Shown here piece after piece: positions 1-6,210 of a stretch of DNA of 52,079 bases. Location of the stretch: the IMG/VR virus record IMGVR_UViG_3300042468_001294, positions 1 through 52,079 of that record, one strand, 5' to 3'. The position numbers and the translations under genes are program-made. Source of the stretch: a virus. The notes under the pieces are model-generated. The model saw only the letters and a program-made list of their open reading frames with translations. It was not told the origin of the DNA and did no database searches. Positions within the stretch are counted from its first letter, which is position 1, and each line of letters opens with the position of its first letter.

Positions 1-1
1 C

Positions 2-226
2 GCCCGGGCTGCCCGGGCGGCCGCCGAGCGGGGGCCCGCCGCCGCCGCCGCCCGGGCGGCCGCCCGGGCCCCCGGGGCCCCCGGCCTATGGTTCGGGGGC
101 CGGAACCGAGCCGGGGATCGGGCTGCCGAGCGGGCTGCCCGCCCGATCTGGGCTGCCGAGCGGGCTGCTGCCCGGGCGGCCGCCCGAGCCTGGGCCCGGG
201 CGGCCGCCGCCGCCGCCCAGGGCTAG
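2..226 (+). CDS. Partial Ala/Arg-rich protein, 5' end outside window
   Basis: Reading from base 2, the frame stays open and ends at TAG 224-226. It gives an Ala/Arg-rich product with a more complex middle (LWFGGRNRAGD) and a tail of RAAARAWARAAAAAAQG type, similar in style to the Ala-rich linker of the gene at 329. The stop is followed by the same hairpin leader that follows two other genes here, which supports this as the real 3' end. The start is missing and may be the ATG at 52056 if the molecule is circular, but joining the two ends puts that ATG in a different frame, so a base may be lost or miscounted in the GC tract. Function unknown. Confidence 0.4.
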   Translation, partial: ARAARAAAERGPAAAAARAAARAPGAPGLWFGGRNRAGDRAAERAARPIWAAERAAARAAARAWARAAAAAAQG

Positions 227-235
227 CCGCCCCCG

Positions 236-305
236 CCCCCCCGCCCGGGGGGGCCAGCCGAGAGGGCCCCGAACACGGACCCTCCCGGCTGGCAAACCCG
301 CCAGC
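236..305 (+). promoter_or_regulatory. Structured RNA leader, copy 1
   Basis: Three successive hairpins can form: C7/G7 (236-242 with 247-253), a long stem pairing 253-269 with 277-293 interrupted by a conserved A-C mismatch (261/285), and a short stem 288-293 with 300-305 around an AAACCC loop. Segment 288-293 (GCTGGC) can pair with either 253-258 or 300-305 (both GCCAGC), so the last two stems exclude each other. It lies between the upstream stop and the ribosome binding site of the gene at 329. Two further copies lie at 925 and 1286. Confidence 0.6.
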
Positions 306-328
306 ACAACCCAACCAGGAGAGCCAAA

Positions 329-916
329 ATGGCACGAGCACAGACGACAGGCAAGACCCGCACCGGAACCCGCACCGGAACCCGCACCGGAACCCAGAAC
401 CCCGAGCAGACCCAGAACCCCGAGCAGGCCCAGAACCCCGAGCAGGCCGCCCAGGCCGCCGCCGCCGAAGCCGCCGCCCAGGCCGCCGCCCAGGCCGCCG
501 CCCAGGCCGCCGCCTGGACCGAGACCATGCGGATCGACTGGCAGGCCGAGTCCGAAGCCGGGACCTTCCTGGGGACCTTCGCAGACTACCTGGCCCTGCA
601 GCAAGTCGGGGTCGGCCCCCGGGAGCGCTACACGGGTCGGATGTTGGCCCTGGTCGCAGCCCGCCAGCACTACGTGAAGGGGGGCAACGGGAACCAGCAC
701 TCGGGGGACTGGATCGGAACAGCCTTCCAAAATCTCCCCCGCACCGAAGTGGTCCGGTGCTGCATGGAGATTCTGCACCTGGAAGCCAACCCCTACACGC
801 ACCTCAACCCCGGGCAGCAGAGCATGAATCTCCGGAATAAGGTCCGGGGGGCCTGCCAGCGCGGCGAGATCCCAGTCGACCACGTGAAGGCCACGATCGC
901 GAAGTTCACGGCATAA
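329..916 (+). CDS. Early protein with Ala/Gln low-complexity linker and LNxGxQxMNLxN domain
   Basis: A 195-residue protein with a good ribosome binding site (AGGAGAGCC) before the ATG. Residues 10-24 carry TGTR repeats, 22-40 carry QNPEQ repeats, and about 40-62 an Ala/Gln run (AAAQAAAQ). The C-terminal half is a globular domain ending in HLNPGQQSMNLRNKVRGA. The same motif occurs in the proteins at 7311 and 8997, so this is a paralogous family. The linker is encoded by near-perfect short DNA repeats, so length variation by slippage is likely. Molecular function unknown. The basic C-terminal motif would suit nucleic acid binding, but that is inference. Confidence 0.8.
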   Translation: MARAQTTGKTRTGTRTGTRTGTQNPEQTQNPEQAQNPEQAAQAAAAEAAAQAAAQAAAQAAAWTETMRIDWQAESEAGTFLGTFADYLALQQVGVGPRERYTGRMLALVAARQHYVKGGNGNQHSGDWIGTAFQNLPRTEVVRCCMEILHLEANPYTHLNPGQQSMNLRNKVRGACQRGEIPVDHVKATIAKFTA

Positions 917-924
917 GCCGGGGC

Positions 925-993
925 GGGGGCCGAAAGGCCCCCAGCCGAGAGGGTCCGGCAAGACGGGCCTTCCCGGCTGGGAATCCCCCCAGC
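925..993 (+). promoter_or_regulatory. Structured RNA leader, copy 2
   Basis: GGGGGCC-gaaa-GGCCCCC hairpin (925-942), then an 18-pair stem 940-957/964-981 with one A-C mismatch (948/973) and a 6-nt loop, then the alternative stem 976-981/988-993 with loop AATCCC. The shared strand GCTGGG (976-981) can pair with CCCAGC on either side. Compared with copy 1, the outer C-G pair is a G-C pair and the second partner changes as well. Confidence 0.65.
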
Positions 994-1013
994 ACCAACC
1001 AACGGAGAGTAAG

Positions 1014-1277
1014 ATGACACAAACACTTGCACAAGCGGTCCAAGCCTACCGGACATCACAGGACGACACCGACCCCTCCGAGCAACACCGGCTGACCGAA
1101 GACGTAAGACGAGCCCTCACCGAGTCGAAGTTGCCCACGGACTTCCGCACCGTCGAGGACGACGACGAAGACGGGATTTTCGTTACCTTCCCCGACGAGT
1201 CTTACCTGAACGTGAAGCCGACCGGAGCCTGGTGGCACCACGAGGCCGAAGGTCAGCTGATCGCCAAATCGGAGTAA
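1014..1277 (+). CDS. Small acidic early protein
   Basis: An 87-residue protein starting at ATG after ACGGAGAGTAAG. It is acidic in the middle (DDDEDG) and has no recognised domain or membrane segment. It sits between two copies of the same RNA leader and is probably co-expressed with the genes at 329 and 1376. Function unknown. Confidence 0.75.
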   Translation: MTQTLAQAVQAYRTSQDDTDPSEQHRLTEDVRRALTESKLPTDFRTVEDDDEDGIFVTFPDESYLNVKPTGAWWHHEAEGQLIAKSE

Positions 1278-1285
1278 GCCGGGGC

Positions 1286-1354
1286 GGGGGCCTTACGGCC
1301 CCCAGCCGAGAGGGTCCGACACCACGGGCCTTCCCGGCTGGGAATCCCCCCAGC
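1286..1354 (+). promoter_or_regulatory. Structured RNA leader, copy 3
   Basis: GGGGGCC-ttac-GGCCCCC (1286-1303), 18-pair stem 1301-1318/1325-1342 with the same A-C mismatch (1309/1334), and alternative stem 1337-1342/1349-1354. The stem matches copy 2, while both the tetraloop and the 6-nt loop differ, as expected if pairing is conserved and the loops are free to drift. Confidence 0.65.
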
Positions 1355-1375
1355 ACCAACCCAACGGAGAACGAA

Positions 1376-1681
1376 GTGGCACACGAAATCAGACTGACGA
1401 GCGAAGCTGCGGCGAAGCTGGAGCGCTTGTGGACCGTCTACAAGGAACTCGGACTGTCCCCCGACCAAGCCTTGGCTCTTACCATGGCCAAGGATCTGGC
1501 GGACCAACTGACAGAACAGATCCGGGCGCCCTTCTTGAACTGGCCCGAGAGCGAAGACGACACCTTCGACCTGACCGTCGAAGCCGAGAGGATGCTGGGC
1601 GAGTGGTTGGAAGATAGCCGCGAATCCTGGCGCGACGTACTGAGCGAAGTCACGCAGTACCTGACGGACAAACCGGAGTAA
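1376..1681 (+). CDS. Small helical early protein (GTG start)
   Basis: A 101-residue product starting at GTG 1376, chosen because it follows ACGGAGAACGAA at the same distance from the RNA leader as in the previous gene. An upstream ATG in frame would read through the leader. The protein is predicted mostly helical (KLERLWTVYKELGLSPDQ) and acidic. No family recognised. Confidence 0.7.
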   Translation: MAHEIRLTSEAAAKLERLWTVYKELGLSPDQALALTMAKDLADQLTEQIRAPFLNWPESEDDTFDLTVEAERMLGEWLEDSRESWRDVLSEVTQYLTDKPE

Positions 1682-1689
1682 GGCCCCCC

Positions 1690-1740
1690 ATGGCCTTCCT
1701 GATTGCCCTGATCCGAGCGATACTTCGCGCAGGCAGATAA
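1690..1740 (+). CDS. Possible 16-residue hydrophobic peptide
   Basis: ATG 1690 follows GGAGTAAGG at the end of the preceding gene and encodes a short hydrophobic, basic peptide (MAFLIALIRAILRAGR). It fits in the space before the next promoter. It could be chance; only the spacing and the ribosome binding site support it. Confidence 0.25.
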   Translation: MAFLIALIRAILRAGR

Positions 1741-1748
1741 GCCAGCAC

Positions 1749-1777
1749 TTGACAAACCCGGGGCCCCGTGCTAAAAT
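1749..1777 (+). promoter_or_regulatory. Early promoter 1
   Basis: TTGACA (1749-1754), 17-nt spacer, TAAAAT (1772-1777). The sequence around it, including the GC-rich spacer, is nearly the same as promoter 2 at 2285. It is followed by GATAGAGGAGATAGCGAA and the ATG at 1810. Confidence 0.85.
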
Positions 1778-1809
1778 CGGGGTTCCCAACCGATAGAGGA
1801 GATAGCGAA

Positions 1810-2016
1810 ATGAGCAAGACCCCCGCAGACTTGGCCGCAGCCGTGGCCACCTGGGCGGAAGCCCAGCCCGAAGACACCAAGCGCGAGTGGCTGGAGCTTA
1901 GCGAGCCTTACCACGCCATGCTTAAGCAGAGCGGGCTGGGCCCGGAGTTCGACCGACTCACCCCGGACCAGCAGCACAAATTCTGGGACAAACTCGACAG
2001 CCGCTTCGTGGACTAA
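1810..2016 (+). CDS. Small early protein, MSKTPA cassette 1
   Basis: A 68-residue protein. The start at 1810 is fixed by GAGGAGATAGCGAA and by the matching start of the gene at 2346. Both begin MSKTPA and share promoter and leader, though the rest of the proteins differ. Two Trp/Tyr-containing helical segments are likely, with no known motif. Function unknown. Confidence 0.75.
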   Translation: MSKTPADLAAAVATWAEAQPEDTKREWLELSEPYHAMLKQSGLGPEFDRLTPDQQHKFWDKLDSRFVD

Positions 2017-2023
2017 GCCGCCC

Positions 2024-2047
2024 GGGGCCCCCGGCACCAGGGGCCCC
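2024..2047 (+). terminator. GC-only intergenic hairpin 1
   Basis: GGGGCCCC (2024-2031) pairs with GGGGCCCC (2040-2047) across an 8-nt loop. There is no T run, so it may be an attenuating or mRNA-protecting hairpin and not a true terminator. The same hairpin type recurs at 2563. Each is followed by TTAGGAGAA and a start codon. Confidence 0.45.
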
Positions 2048-2075
2048 ACCCTCTTCGACCTTAGGAGAAACCAAG

Positions 2076-2276
2076 ATGACCAGCCCCCTGGACACCACTT
2101 ACGAAATCACCCTCACCCTGAAGCTGAAGGTGGATTGCGCTAACTTCGGACTTCCCTCGGAAACCCTGGCGCAAGCCATCAGCGAAGCACTCGCTGACTA
2201 CCGGCAGGTCCCGTTGACCGTCGTGGGCGACGATGAGGTCTTCATCAAGGAAGCCACCCTTGTAAACGTAGGCTAA
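2076..2276 (+). CDS. Small early protein
   Basis: A 66-residue protein after TTAGGAGAAACCAAG. Its N-terminal half is a likely beta strand pair (TYEITLTLKLKVDC), followed by a helix. No family recognised. It lies within the MSKTPA transcription unit. Confidence 0.7.
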   Translation: MTSPLDTTYEITLTLKLKVDCANFGLPSETLAQAISEALADYRQVPLTVVGDDEVFIKEATLVNVG

Positions 2277-2284
2277 GCCTACCA

Positions 2285-2313
2285 TTGACAAACCCGGGGC
2301 CCCGTGCTAAAAT
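2285..2313 (+). promoter_or_regulatory. Early promoter 2
   Basis: TTGACA (2285-2290), 17 nt, TAAAAT (2308-2313), near-identical to promoter 1 including the spacer. Confidence 0.85.
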
Positions 2314-2345
2314 CGGGGTTCCCGTTCACTAGAGGAGATAGCGAA

Positions 2346-2618
2346 ATGAGCAAGACCCCAGCAGCCTTTAGCAATCAGCAACTTTTGGCGCTTCGCCTTA
2401 TCGGTAACGGCTGGAATACTAAGCTCACCCCGTTTGGGAACGTGATTGTTTCCGCTCAAGCGCAAAGCCTCCAACGCGCCGGTTTGATTGTCCAAGAACC
2501 TCGCCGCTGGATGGGATATCGACTTACCGCCGCTGGCCGTACTATTGCCGCCAAGCCGACCAGGGCCCCCGGCACCGGGGGCCCCACTCTACCTTCGAAA
2601 TTAGGAGAAGCACGATGA
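2346..2618 (+). CDS. Winged-helix-like small protein, MSKTPA cassette 2
   Basis: A 90-residue protein starting MSKTPAAF at ATG 2346, with the same leader as the gene at 1810. Residues 10-60 (LLALRLIGNGW, LQRAGLI, YRLTAAGR) resemble the helix-turn-helix and wing layout of small phage DNA-binding proteins. That assignment is inference from pattern only. The 3' end contains the GC-only hairpin 2563-2584. Confidence 0.65.
   Translation: MSKTPAAFSNQQLLALRLIGNGWNTKLTPFGNVIVSAQAQSLQRAGLIVQEPRRWMGYRLTAAGRTIAAKPTRAPGTGGPTLPSKLGEAR
2563..2584 (+). terminator. GC-only hairpin 2, inside a gene's 3' end
   Basis: GGGCCCCC (2563-2570) pairs with GGGGGCCC (2577-2584). Sequence and position before TTAGGAGAA mirror hairpin 1, but here it lies within coding sequence, upstream of the next start at 2615. 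It may be a translational or attenuation element. Confidence 0.4.
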
Positions 2619-2827
2619 TCAGCGAAGACCGCAAGCAGGAGTTGACCCGCAAGGGCTACTACGTCGAAGACATGGGCGCGGAGTACGGCCCTGAATGGAA
2701 AGGGCAATTCCGTTGGATGAACAATATCGCCGCAGATTTCCAGGACGACGACACTTCCTTCAGTGTTGAGGATACCTGGGATTCCGCTGACCACCACGAA
2801 CAACACACGGGGACACAAAATGCGTAA
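2615..2827 (+). CDS. Small acidic early protein
   Basis: A 70-residue acidic protein with a start overlapping the previous stop (ATGA) and TTAGGAGAAGCACG upstream. The N-terminal half (KQELTRKGYYVEDMG) resembles many uncharacterised phage early proteins. Function unknown. Confidence 0.7.
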   Translation: MISEDRKQELTRKGYYVEDMGAEYGPEWKGQFRWMNNIAADFQDDDTSFSVEDTWDSADHHEQHTGTQNA

Positions 2828-2894
2828 GCAAGACATCCTGTTTGCCACGGCTTTTGGGCTTTGCCTCGGCATCCTGATCGGCCTGGGAATTTAA
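2820..2894 (+). CDS. 24-residue membrane peptide
   Basis: ATG 2820 overlaps the end of the previous gene and encodes a peptide with a basic start (MRKQD) and one hydrophobic span (residues 6-24). It ends just before a strong terminator, the last position of the unit. Several other single-span peptides occur in this arm. Confidence 0.5.
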   Translation: MRKQDILFATAFGLCLGILIGLGI

Positions 2895-2902
2895 ACCCGC
2901 GA

Positions 2903-2925
2903 AGCCCGCCTTGTGCGGGCTTTTT
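2903..2925 (+). terminator. Rho-independent terminator of first early unit
   Basis: AGCCCGC (2903-2909), loop CTTGT, GCGGGCT (2915-2921), then TTTTT. This is the clearest intrinsic terminator in the window. Confidence 0.9.
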
Positions 2926-2940
2926 CGTATCCGTCCTCAG

Positions 2941-3001
2941 CTTCGCTCTTCGGGCTTCGCAGCGGCGAGGGACACCTCGGCTTCGCTCTTCGGGCTTCGC
3001 A
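2941..3001 (+). repeat. Two 21-nt direct repeats
   Basis: CTTCGCTCTTCGGGCTTCGCA occurs at 2941-2961 and again at 2981-3001, separated by 19 bases. Confidence 0.85.
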
Positions 3002-3016
3002 CTTCGCCGCAAGTCC

Positions 3017-3103
3017 GAATCCGTAAGCCGACCTAGCTGAACCCCGAATCCGTAAGCCGACCTAGCTGAACCCCGAATCCGTAAGCCGACCTAGCTGAAC
3101 CCC
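3017..3103 (+). repeat. Three tandem 29-nt iterons
   Basis: A 29-nt unit beginning GAATCCGTAAGCCG and ending GCTGAACCCC is repeated exactly three times (3017-3045, 3046-3074, 3075-3103). The perfect head-to-tail arrangement before AT-rich DNA is iteron-like. It is not a CRISPR, as there are no spacers. Confidence 0.9.
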
Positions 3104-3291
3104 GGACCTTCGCACTTCGGAGTTATAGCGAAGTGCGAATTTCGAAGCCCAGAGGGAGAGGGTCTGGACCCACCTTCGGACTTACCGGAAAACCTAATTT
3201 TGAAGCCGGAAAAACAGGAACCAGGACAGCCCGAATATGATGAGAAAACATGGCGTTACCACGTTGTATACGATGTACACCGCTTATATAA

Positions 3292-3321
3292 TTGACGTAC
3301 ATCCCCCGGCTGTGTTTTAAT
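3292..3321 (+). promoter_or_regulatory. Candidate promoter in AT-rich region
   Basis: TTGACG (3292-3297), 18 nt, TTTAAT (3316-3321). No gene follows closely, so it could make a leader RNA or replication primer. Weaker than the early promoter set. Confidence 0.4.
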
Positions 3322-3808
3322 CTATATATTCTAAATAGTTTCGAAAAACACCTCGGAAGCCTATTTAGAAGATACTTGACGTACGGTCATGCCTTAGTTC
3401 AAAGAACGTTATATGGCCTTAGCTAGAGCCTAGATCCGACTTCCCCTTTATCATATATATACGGAAAACCCGGAAGGACGAGGGGAAAACCCCCCTGAGC
3501 ACACTTTTCCGGATTGGCTTGTGTCCAGTGGCTCTGGCATCACCGATTAGGTGTTCCACGCTGCTGTACAGTGGCTCTCGGAATATCGGAATCGGCCAGG
3601 GGGGTATTTCTGTTTTCCCGGGAACGTGGTACTGAACAGAGGGGCTTTCCCGACCCCCTCAGTTGCGTCCCAGCAACGCTAACCTTTGTCCTTGAGCCTA
3701 TCTTGGGACACCCTTTGTCCTTGGCTCGTGCTTGTTGTCCACTCGCACTTCGTGCTTGTTCCATTACCACCTTTCGCCCTTGTATCTAAGGCGGTGGTAA
3801 TGCACCTA

Positions 3809-3837
3809 TTGACAAATGTCCCTCCCTCTGTTAAAAT
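3809..3837 (+). promoter_or_regulatory. Early promoter 3
   Basis: TTGACA (3809-3814), 17 nt, TAAAAT (3832-3837). It drives the coupled gene run from 3887 to 5126. Confidence 0.85.
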
Positions 3838-3886
3838 ATATATATGGATCGAGAGTGGTCCATCACAACCCGGAGCATAGAGCATT

Positions 3887-4030
3887 ATGATCAACCAACT
3901 CGCCCTCGAATACGCGCAAGCGCTGATTCAGTACCACAAGGATCCCAGCACTTACCCGGCCTTGCTGTTCGCGCAGAATTTGCTTAACGCCGCTTGCAGC
4001 GCTGCTGCTCAAGAGGAGGCCGCCAAATGA
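3887..4030 (+). CDS. 47-residue Ala-rich early protein
   Basis: First gene after promoter 3. ATG 3887 gives a short, mostly helical Ala/Gln/Leu-rich protein whose stop overlaps the next start (ATGA). Function unknown. Confidence 0.6.
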   Translation: MINQLALEYAQALIQYHKDPSTYPALLFAQNLLNAACSAAAQEEAAK

Positions 4031-4239
4031 TCAAGATTGGTGACACCGTGTGGGTGCAGCCTTGGGGCGATGCCGCCCCTGTTCAGCGTGTTGTTGAATA
4101 CATGGAGCTTTGCGACTCCGTTCGTGGCAAGCACGGCAAGCCTGTGACCACTGCTGATCTCGCCACCCAGGCCGATCGTTTGGTGGTCGATTTCGTCGGT
4201 AACAATGGCTGGGCGTATGGTACCCAGATACGGGTATGA
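4027..4239 (+). CDS. Small beta-rich protein starting MIKIGD
   Basis: A 70-residue protein with start at ATG 4027, preceded by AAGAGGAGGCC and overlapping the previous stop. It begins MIKIGDTVWVQPWG, similar to the start of the gene at 6924 (MIKIGD), suggesting a shared SH3/KOW-like beta barrel start. Function unknown. Confidence 0.7.
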   Translation: MIKIGDTVWVQPWGDAAPVQRVVEYMELCDSVRGKHGKPVTTADLATQADRLVVDFVGNNGWAYGTQIRV

Positions 4240-4577
4240 TTAAGACTTTTGTGTCCCCCCGCTTGACTCACCGCTACGTGGGTACTTGCAAACATCTTGA
4301 TCGCTGGTCATTCAAAGCTTTTCGGGTGACTTTCACTCCGGAGCGTCTTGTTGATCGGGGTAATCGCTTCGACGACTACGGGGCCACCATTAGATGGGCC
4401 ACCTTGCCAGCCGGTGTCGACCGAGCTTTGGTCGAACGAGCCATAGTCGAGACGCTTTCCCGCGAAGGCTGCCACCACGACTACGACTGCTGCGGCTGCC
4501 TCTCGTATCGTGTCCGTGTTCTGCACCGCAAGGGCAGACGTCTAGTGCTCAAGACCACCTACTCAAGGAACTATTGA
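4236..4577 (+). CDS. Basic early protein
   Basis: A 113-residue basic protein coupled by ATGA to the previous gene. A Cys/His cluster (GCHHDYDCCGC, about residues 78-88) might bind metal. The C-terminus is strongly basic (RKGRRLVLK). No family recognised. Confidence 0.7.
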   Translation: MIKTFVSPRLTHRYVGTCKHLDRWSFKAFRVTFTPERLVDRGNRFDDYGATIRWATLPAGVDRALVERAIVETLSREGCHHDYDCCGCLSYRVRVLHRKGRRLVLKTTYSRNY

Positions 4578-4771
4578 TGCTCGCCACCTCAATCGCCGCC
4601 GCCGCCAAGGTGGCTAATTACACCGCCCAGCAATGCAAGTGGGCGATTGCTGACTGCCACGACACATTGAAGGTCGGTGGTTACGAATACGAACATCCCT
4701 ATGCCCAGAAGTTGTGGGCGGAGATCGATGCTTGCCGCGACCGTCTGAAGGTACTCACACCATGTACTTAG
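4577..4771 (+). CDS. Small helical early protein
   Basis: A 64-residue protein starting at ATG 4577 directly on the previous stop (TGATG). Predicted helical throughout. Function unknown. Confidence 0.65.
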   Translation: MLATSIAAAAKVANYTAQQCKWAIADCHDTLKVGGYEYEHPYAQKLWAEIDACRDRLKVLTPCT

Positions 4772-4917
4772 TCACAAAACACTTTGTCTCTGGTCTTCTT
4801 GCAGGGCTACATATCACTGAGCAAACCCGGGTACGTTACGTGGTTGGGGTGCTTTACACACCTTGCGCGGGCTCCAGTAGTTACGTGGTGACGGGCATCG
4901 AGGAGGTCCCGACATGA
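4762..4917 (+). CDS. Small early protein
   Basis: A 51-residue protein starting at ATG 4762 inside the end of the previous gene and ending in an ATGA overlap with the next gene. The overlap on both sides is the main support. Function unknown. Confidence 0.55.
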   Translation: MYLVTKHFVSGLLAGLHITEQTRVRYVVGVLYTPCAGSSSYVVTGIEEVPT

Positions 4918-5126
4918 GCAATTACCCAAACATGAGTTACTGCATGAACCAGAACACCTTAACTGCCTTGCAGCAGGTTGTGGATACCATGCAAGAGGAT
5001 GGGGTTGCCTTCTTGCGCGACCTTTCGCACGACGAACGTCGCGCCTTCCACGAATTGTTCAGCACCAGCCAGGAATTCCAGCGCTTGGCTGAAGAATTGC
5101 AAAGTGAATTAGAAGCCGGGGGTTGA
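4914..5126 (+). CDS. Small acidic helical early protein
   Basis: A 70-residue protein after GAGGAGGTCCCGAC. Residues 15-70 form a likely long helical region (LSHDERRAFHELFS, LAEELQSELEAG). Last gene before promoter 4, whose -35 box overlaps its stop. Confidence 0.7.
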   Translation: MSNYPNMSYCMNQNTLTALQQVVDTMQEDGVAFLRDLSHDERRAFHELFSTSQEFQRLAEELQSELEAGG

Positions 5127-5151
5127 CAAACCCTACTGCCCCTGTTAAAAT
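5123..5151 (+). promoter_or_regulatory. Early promoter 4
   Basis: TTGACA (5123-5128), 17 nt, TAAAAT (5146-5151), followed by GATAGAGGAGATAGACGA and the ATG at 5182. Confidence 0.85.
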
Positions 5152-5181
5152 AGGTATTTTAACGATAGAGGAGATAGACGA

Positions 5182-5370
5182 ATGCCCCCTGTGCGAACGT
5201 ACATCAGCCGCAATCCCCAGGTTCCCAACACCCCGGTGTTGTTCAATATCGTCACCGACCACCTTAGCATGACCTGCTGGTTGAGCGACGAGCAAACCCG
5301 CATCATCCGCGATTCCCTAAACCTTGTTCTTGGAGAGCAAACATGCCCCGTACAGTCGACATCCAACTGA
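5182..5370 (+). CDS. Small early protein
   Basis: A 62-residue protein after the standard leader. It overlaps the following gene by 28 bases. No domain recognised. Confidence 0.65.
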   Translation: MPPVRTYISRNPQVPNTPVLFNIVTDHLSMTCWLSDEQTRIIRDSLNLVLGEQTCPVQSTSN

Positions 5371-5579
5371 CCGACGAAGACCTCATCGCCATGGGTTATC
5401 CCTTGGTGTCCATCGGCTACCTGTCCACCTGGGCACTCGATGCCTACGACACCGTGACCATCTTTCGCGATGGTCGATCGCTTGACATGGTGGCCCACTT
5501 CCGCAGCACCGCCACAGGCAGGACATACACCATAGGTGCTGTCCGGAACGCAGACGGTAGCTACGGGTACCACTCCTGA
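5343..5579 (+). CDS. Small early protein
   Basis: A 78-residue protein whose ATG follows TTGGAGAGCAAAC inside the previous gene. The second half is likely a beta hairpin (SLDMVAHFRSTATGRTYTIG). Function unknown. Confidence 0.65.
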   Translation: MPRTVDIQLTDEDLIAMGYPLVSIGYLSTWALDAYDTVTIFRDGRSLDMVAHFRSTATGRTYTIGAVRNADGSYGYHS

Positions 5580-5604
5580 GGCACGGAGCGTTTTCACAGC
5601 AACC

Positions 5605-5638
5605 GGGTAGCTATATAGGTAGCTACCCGCCCCCTTTT
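5605..5638 (+). terminator. Intrinsic terminator
   Basis: GGGTAGCTA (5605-5613) pairs with TAGCTACCC (5620-5628) and is followed by a T run at 5635-5638. It sits between the genes at 5343 and 5655. Bases 5610-5624 recur as an inverted copy at 13732-13746. Confidence 0.6.
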
Positions 5639-5654
5639 AAAAAGGAAAGACGCC

Positions 5655-6023
5655 ATGCAAGTCATTAAACTCCGACCCGATGTCCTAGGTAATCACGGTG
5701 GTGCGCGTGTCTACATCAATGGCCGCCGCTGCAGTGTCTCCTCGGTTCGTCGATACACCGAATACAACAACCTCGTTTACGGCGAAAACCGCAATATCGA
5801 AGCTCGCGTGGCTCGCGCCAAAGAGCTTGGCCACCCGCTAGTGTGGATCAACCTGGAGTCCAGTGTAGTCTGCAGCGATCCCGGGTATTACGAACGTCAA
5901 GCAGCCCTTTGGGCTGACGCGCCAAGGATCATGACTGGCGATTTTGTAGACTTCGACGGTGAAGTGTTCAAGGTCGAGCCCACACACAACGGCAATTTCC
6001 AACTCATCCCCCGCAAGCCATGA
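5655..6023 (+). CDS. Early protein, unknown
   Basis: A 122-residue protein after AAAAAGGAAAGACGCC. The C-terminal third (MTGDFVDFDGEVFKVEPTHNG) resembles a small beta barrel. It ends in an ATGA overlap with the next gene. Function unknown. Confidence 0.7.
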   Translation: MQVIKLRPDVLGNHGGARVYINGRRCSVSSVRRYTEYNNLVYGENRNIEARVARAKELGHPLVWINLESSVVCSDPGYYERQAALWADAPRIMTGDFVDFDGEVFKVEPTHNGNFQLIPRKP

Positions 6024-6208
6024 AGTTCAACGACGCACAAATTGCAACGCTCCGCGCCGAATGGTCGAAGATCCGGAGCGTCGATCCAGGTATGCCTGCC
6101 TACAAACGTCTGATCACGTTTCTCGACAAGCTGCCACCCTCTCTTCTGGAGCAACTCGCTAACGAACAGATTCCGTTCGTTAGCGGCTTAGCGAGAAACC
6201 GAGTTTAA
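6020..6208 (+). CDS. Small helical early protein with 3' hairpin
   Basis: A 62-residue basic, helical protein coupled to the previous gene. A perfect 10-bp hairpin (6158-6167 with 6175-6184) lies inside its coding end. It has no T run and may stabilise or process the message. Function unknown. Confidence 0.65.
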   Translation: MKFNDAQIATLRAEWSKIRSVDPGMPAYKRLITFLDKLPPSLLEQLANEQIPFVSGLARNRV

Positions 6209-6210
6209 TC

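Larger units (their letters stand above)
2926..3808. other. Gene-free region, candidate origin or control region
   Basis: About 0.9 kb without a supportable gene. It contains two 21-nt repeats, three tandem 29-nt repeats, an AT-rich stretch (about 3180-3450), one sigma70-like promoter candidate, and a segment with short repeated words (CAGTGGCTCT, CCTTTGTCCTTG, CGTGCTTGTT). Repeats beside AT-rich DNA suggest an origin, but this is inference. Confidence 0.5.

Noticed and set aside
88-840. Long Arg/Pro-rich plus-strand frame across the GC-rich start
   Set aside because: It overlaps the better supported gene at 329 in another frame. It is a by-product of GCC/CCG repeats and lacks a ribosome binding site at 88.
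86-961. Long minus-strand Gly/Leu-rich frame
   Set aside because: Antisense to the gene at 329; extreme Gly and Leu content comes from reading GC repeats on the other strand.
3017-3103. CRISPR array
   Set aside because: The three 29-bp repeats are directly tandem with no spacers.
3514-3789. 91-residue frame in the gene-free region
   Set aside because: No ribosome binding site, no start near a promoter, Cys-rich irregular composition, short repeated DNA words inside.
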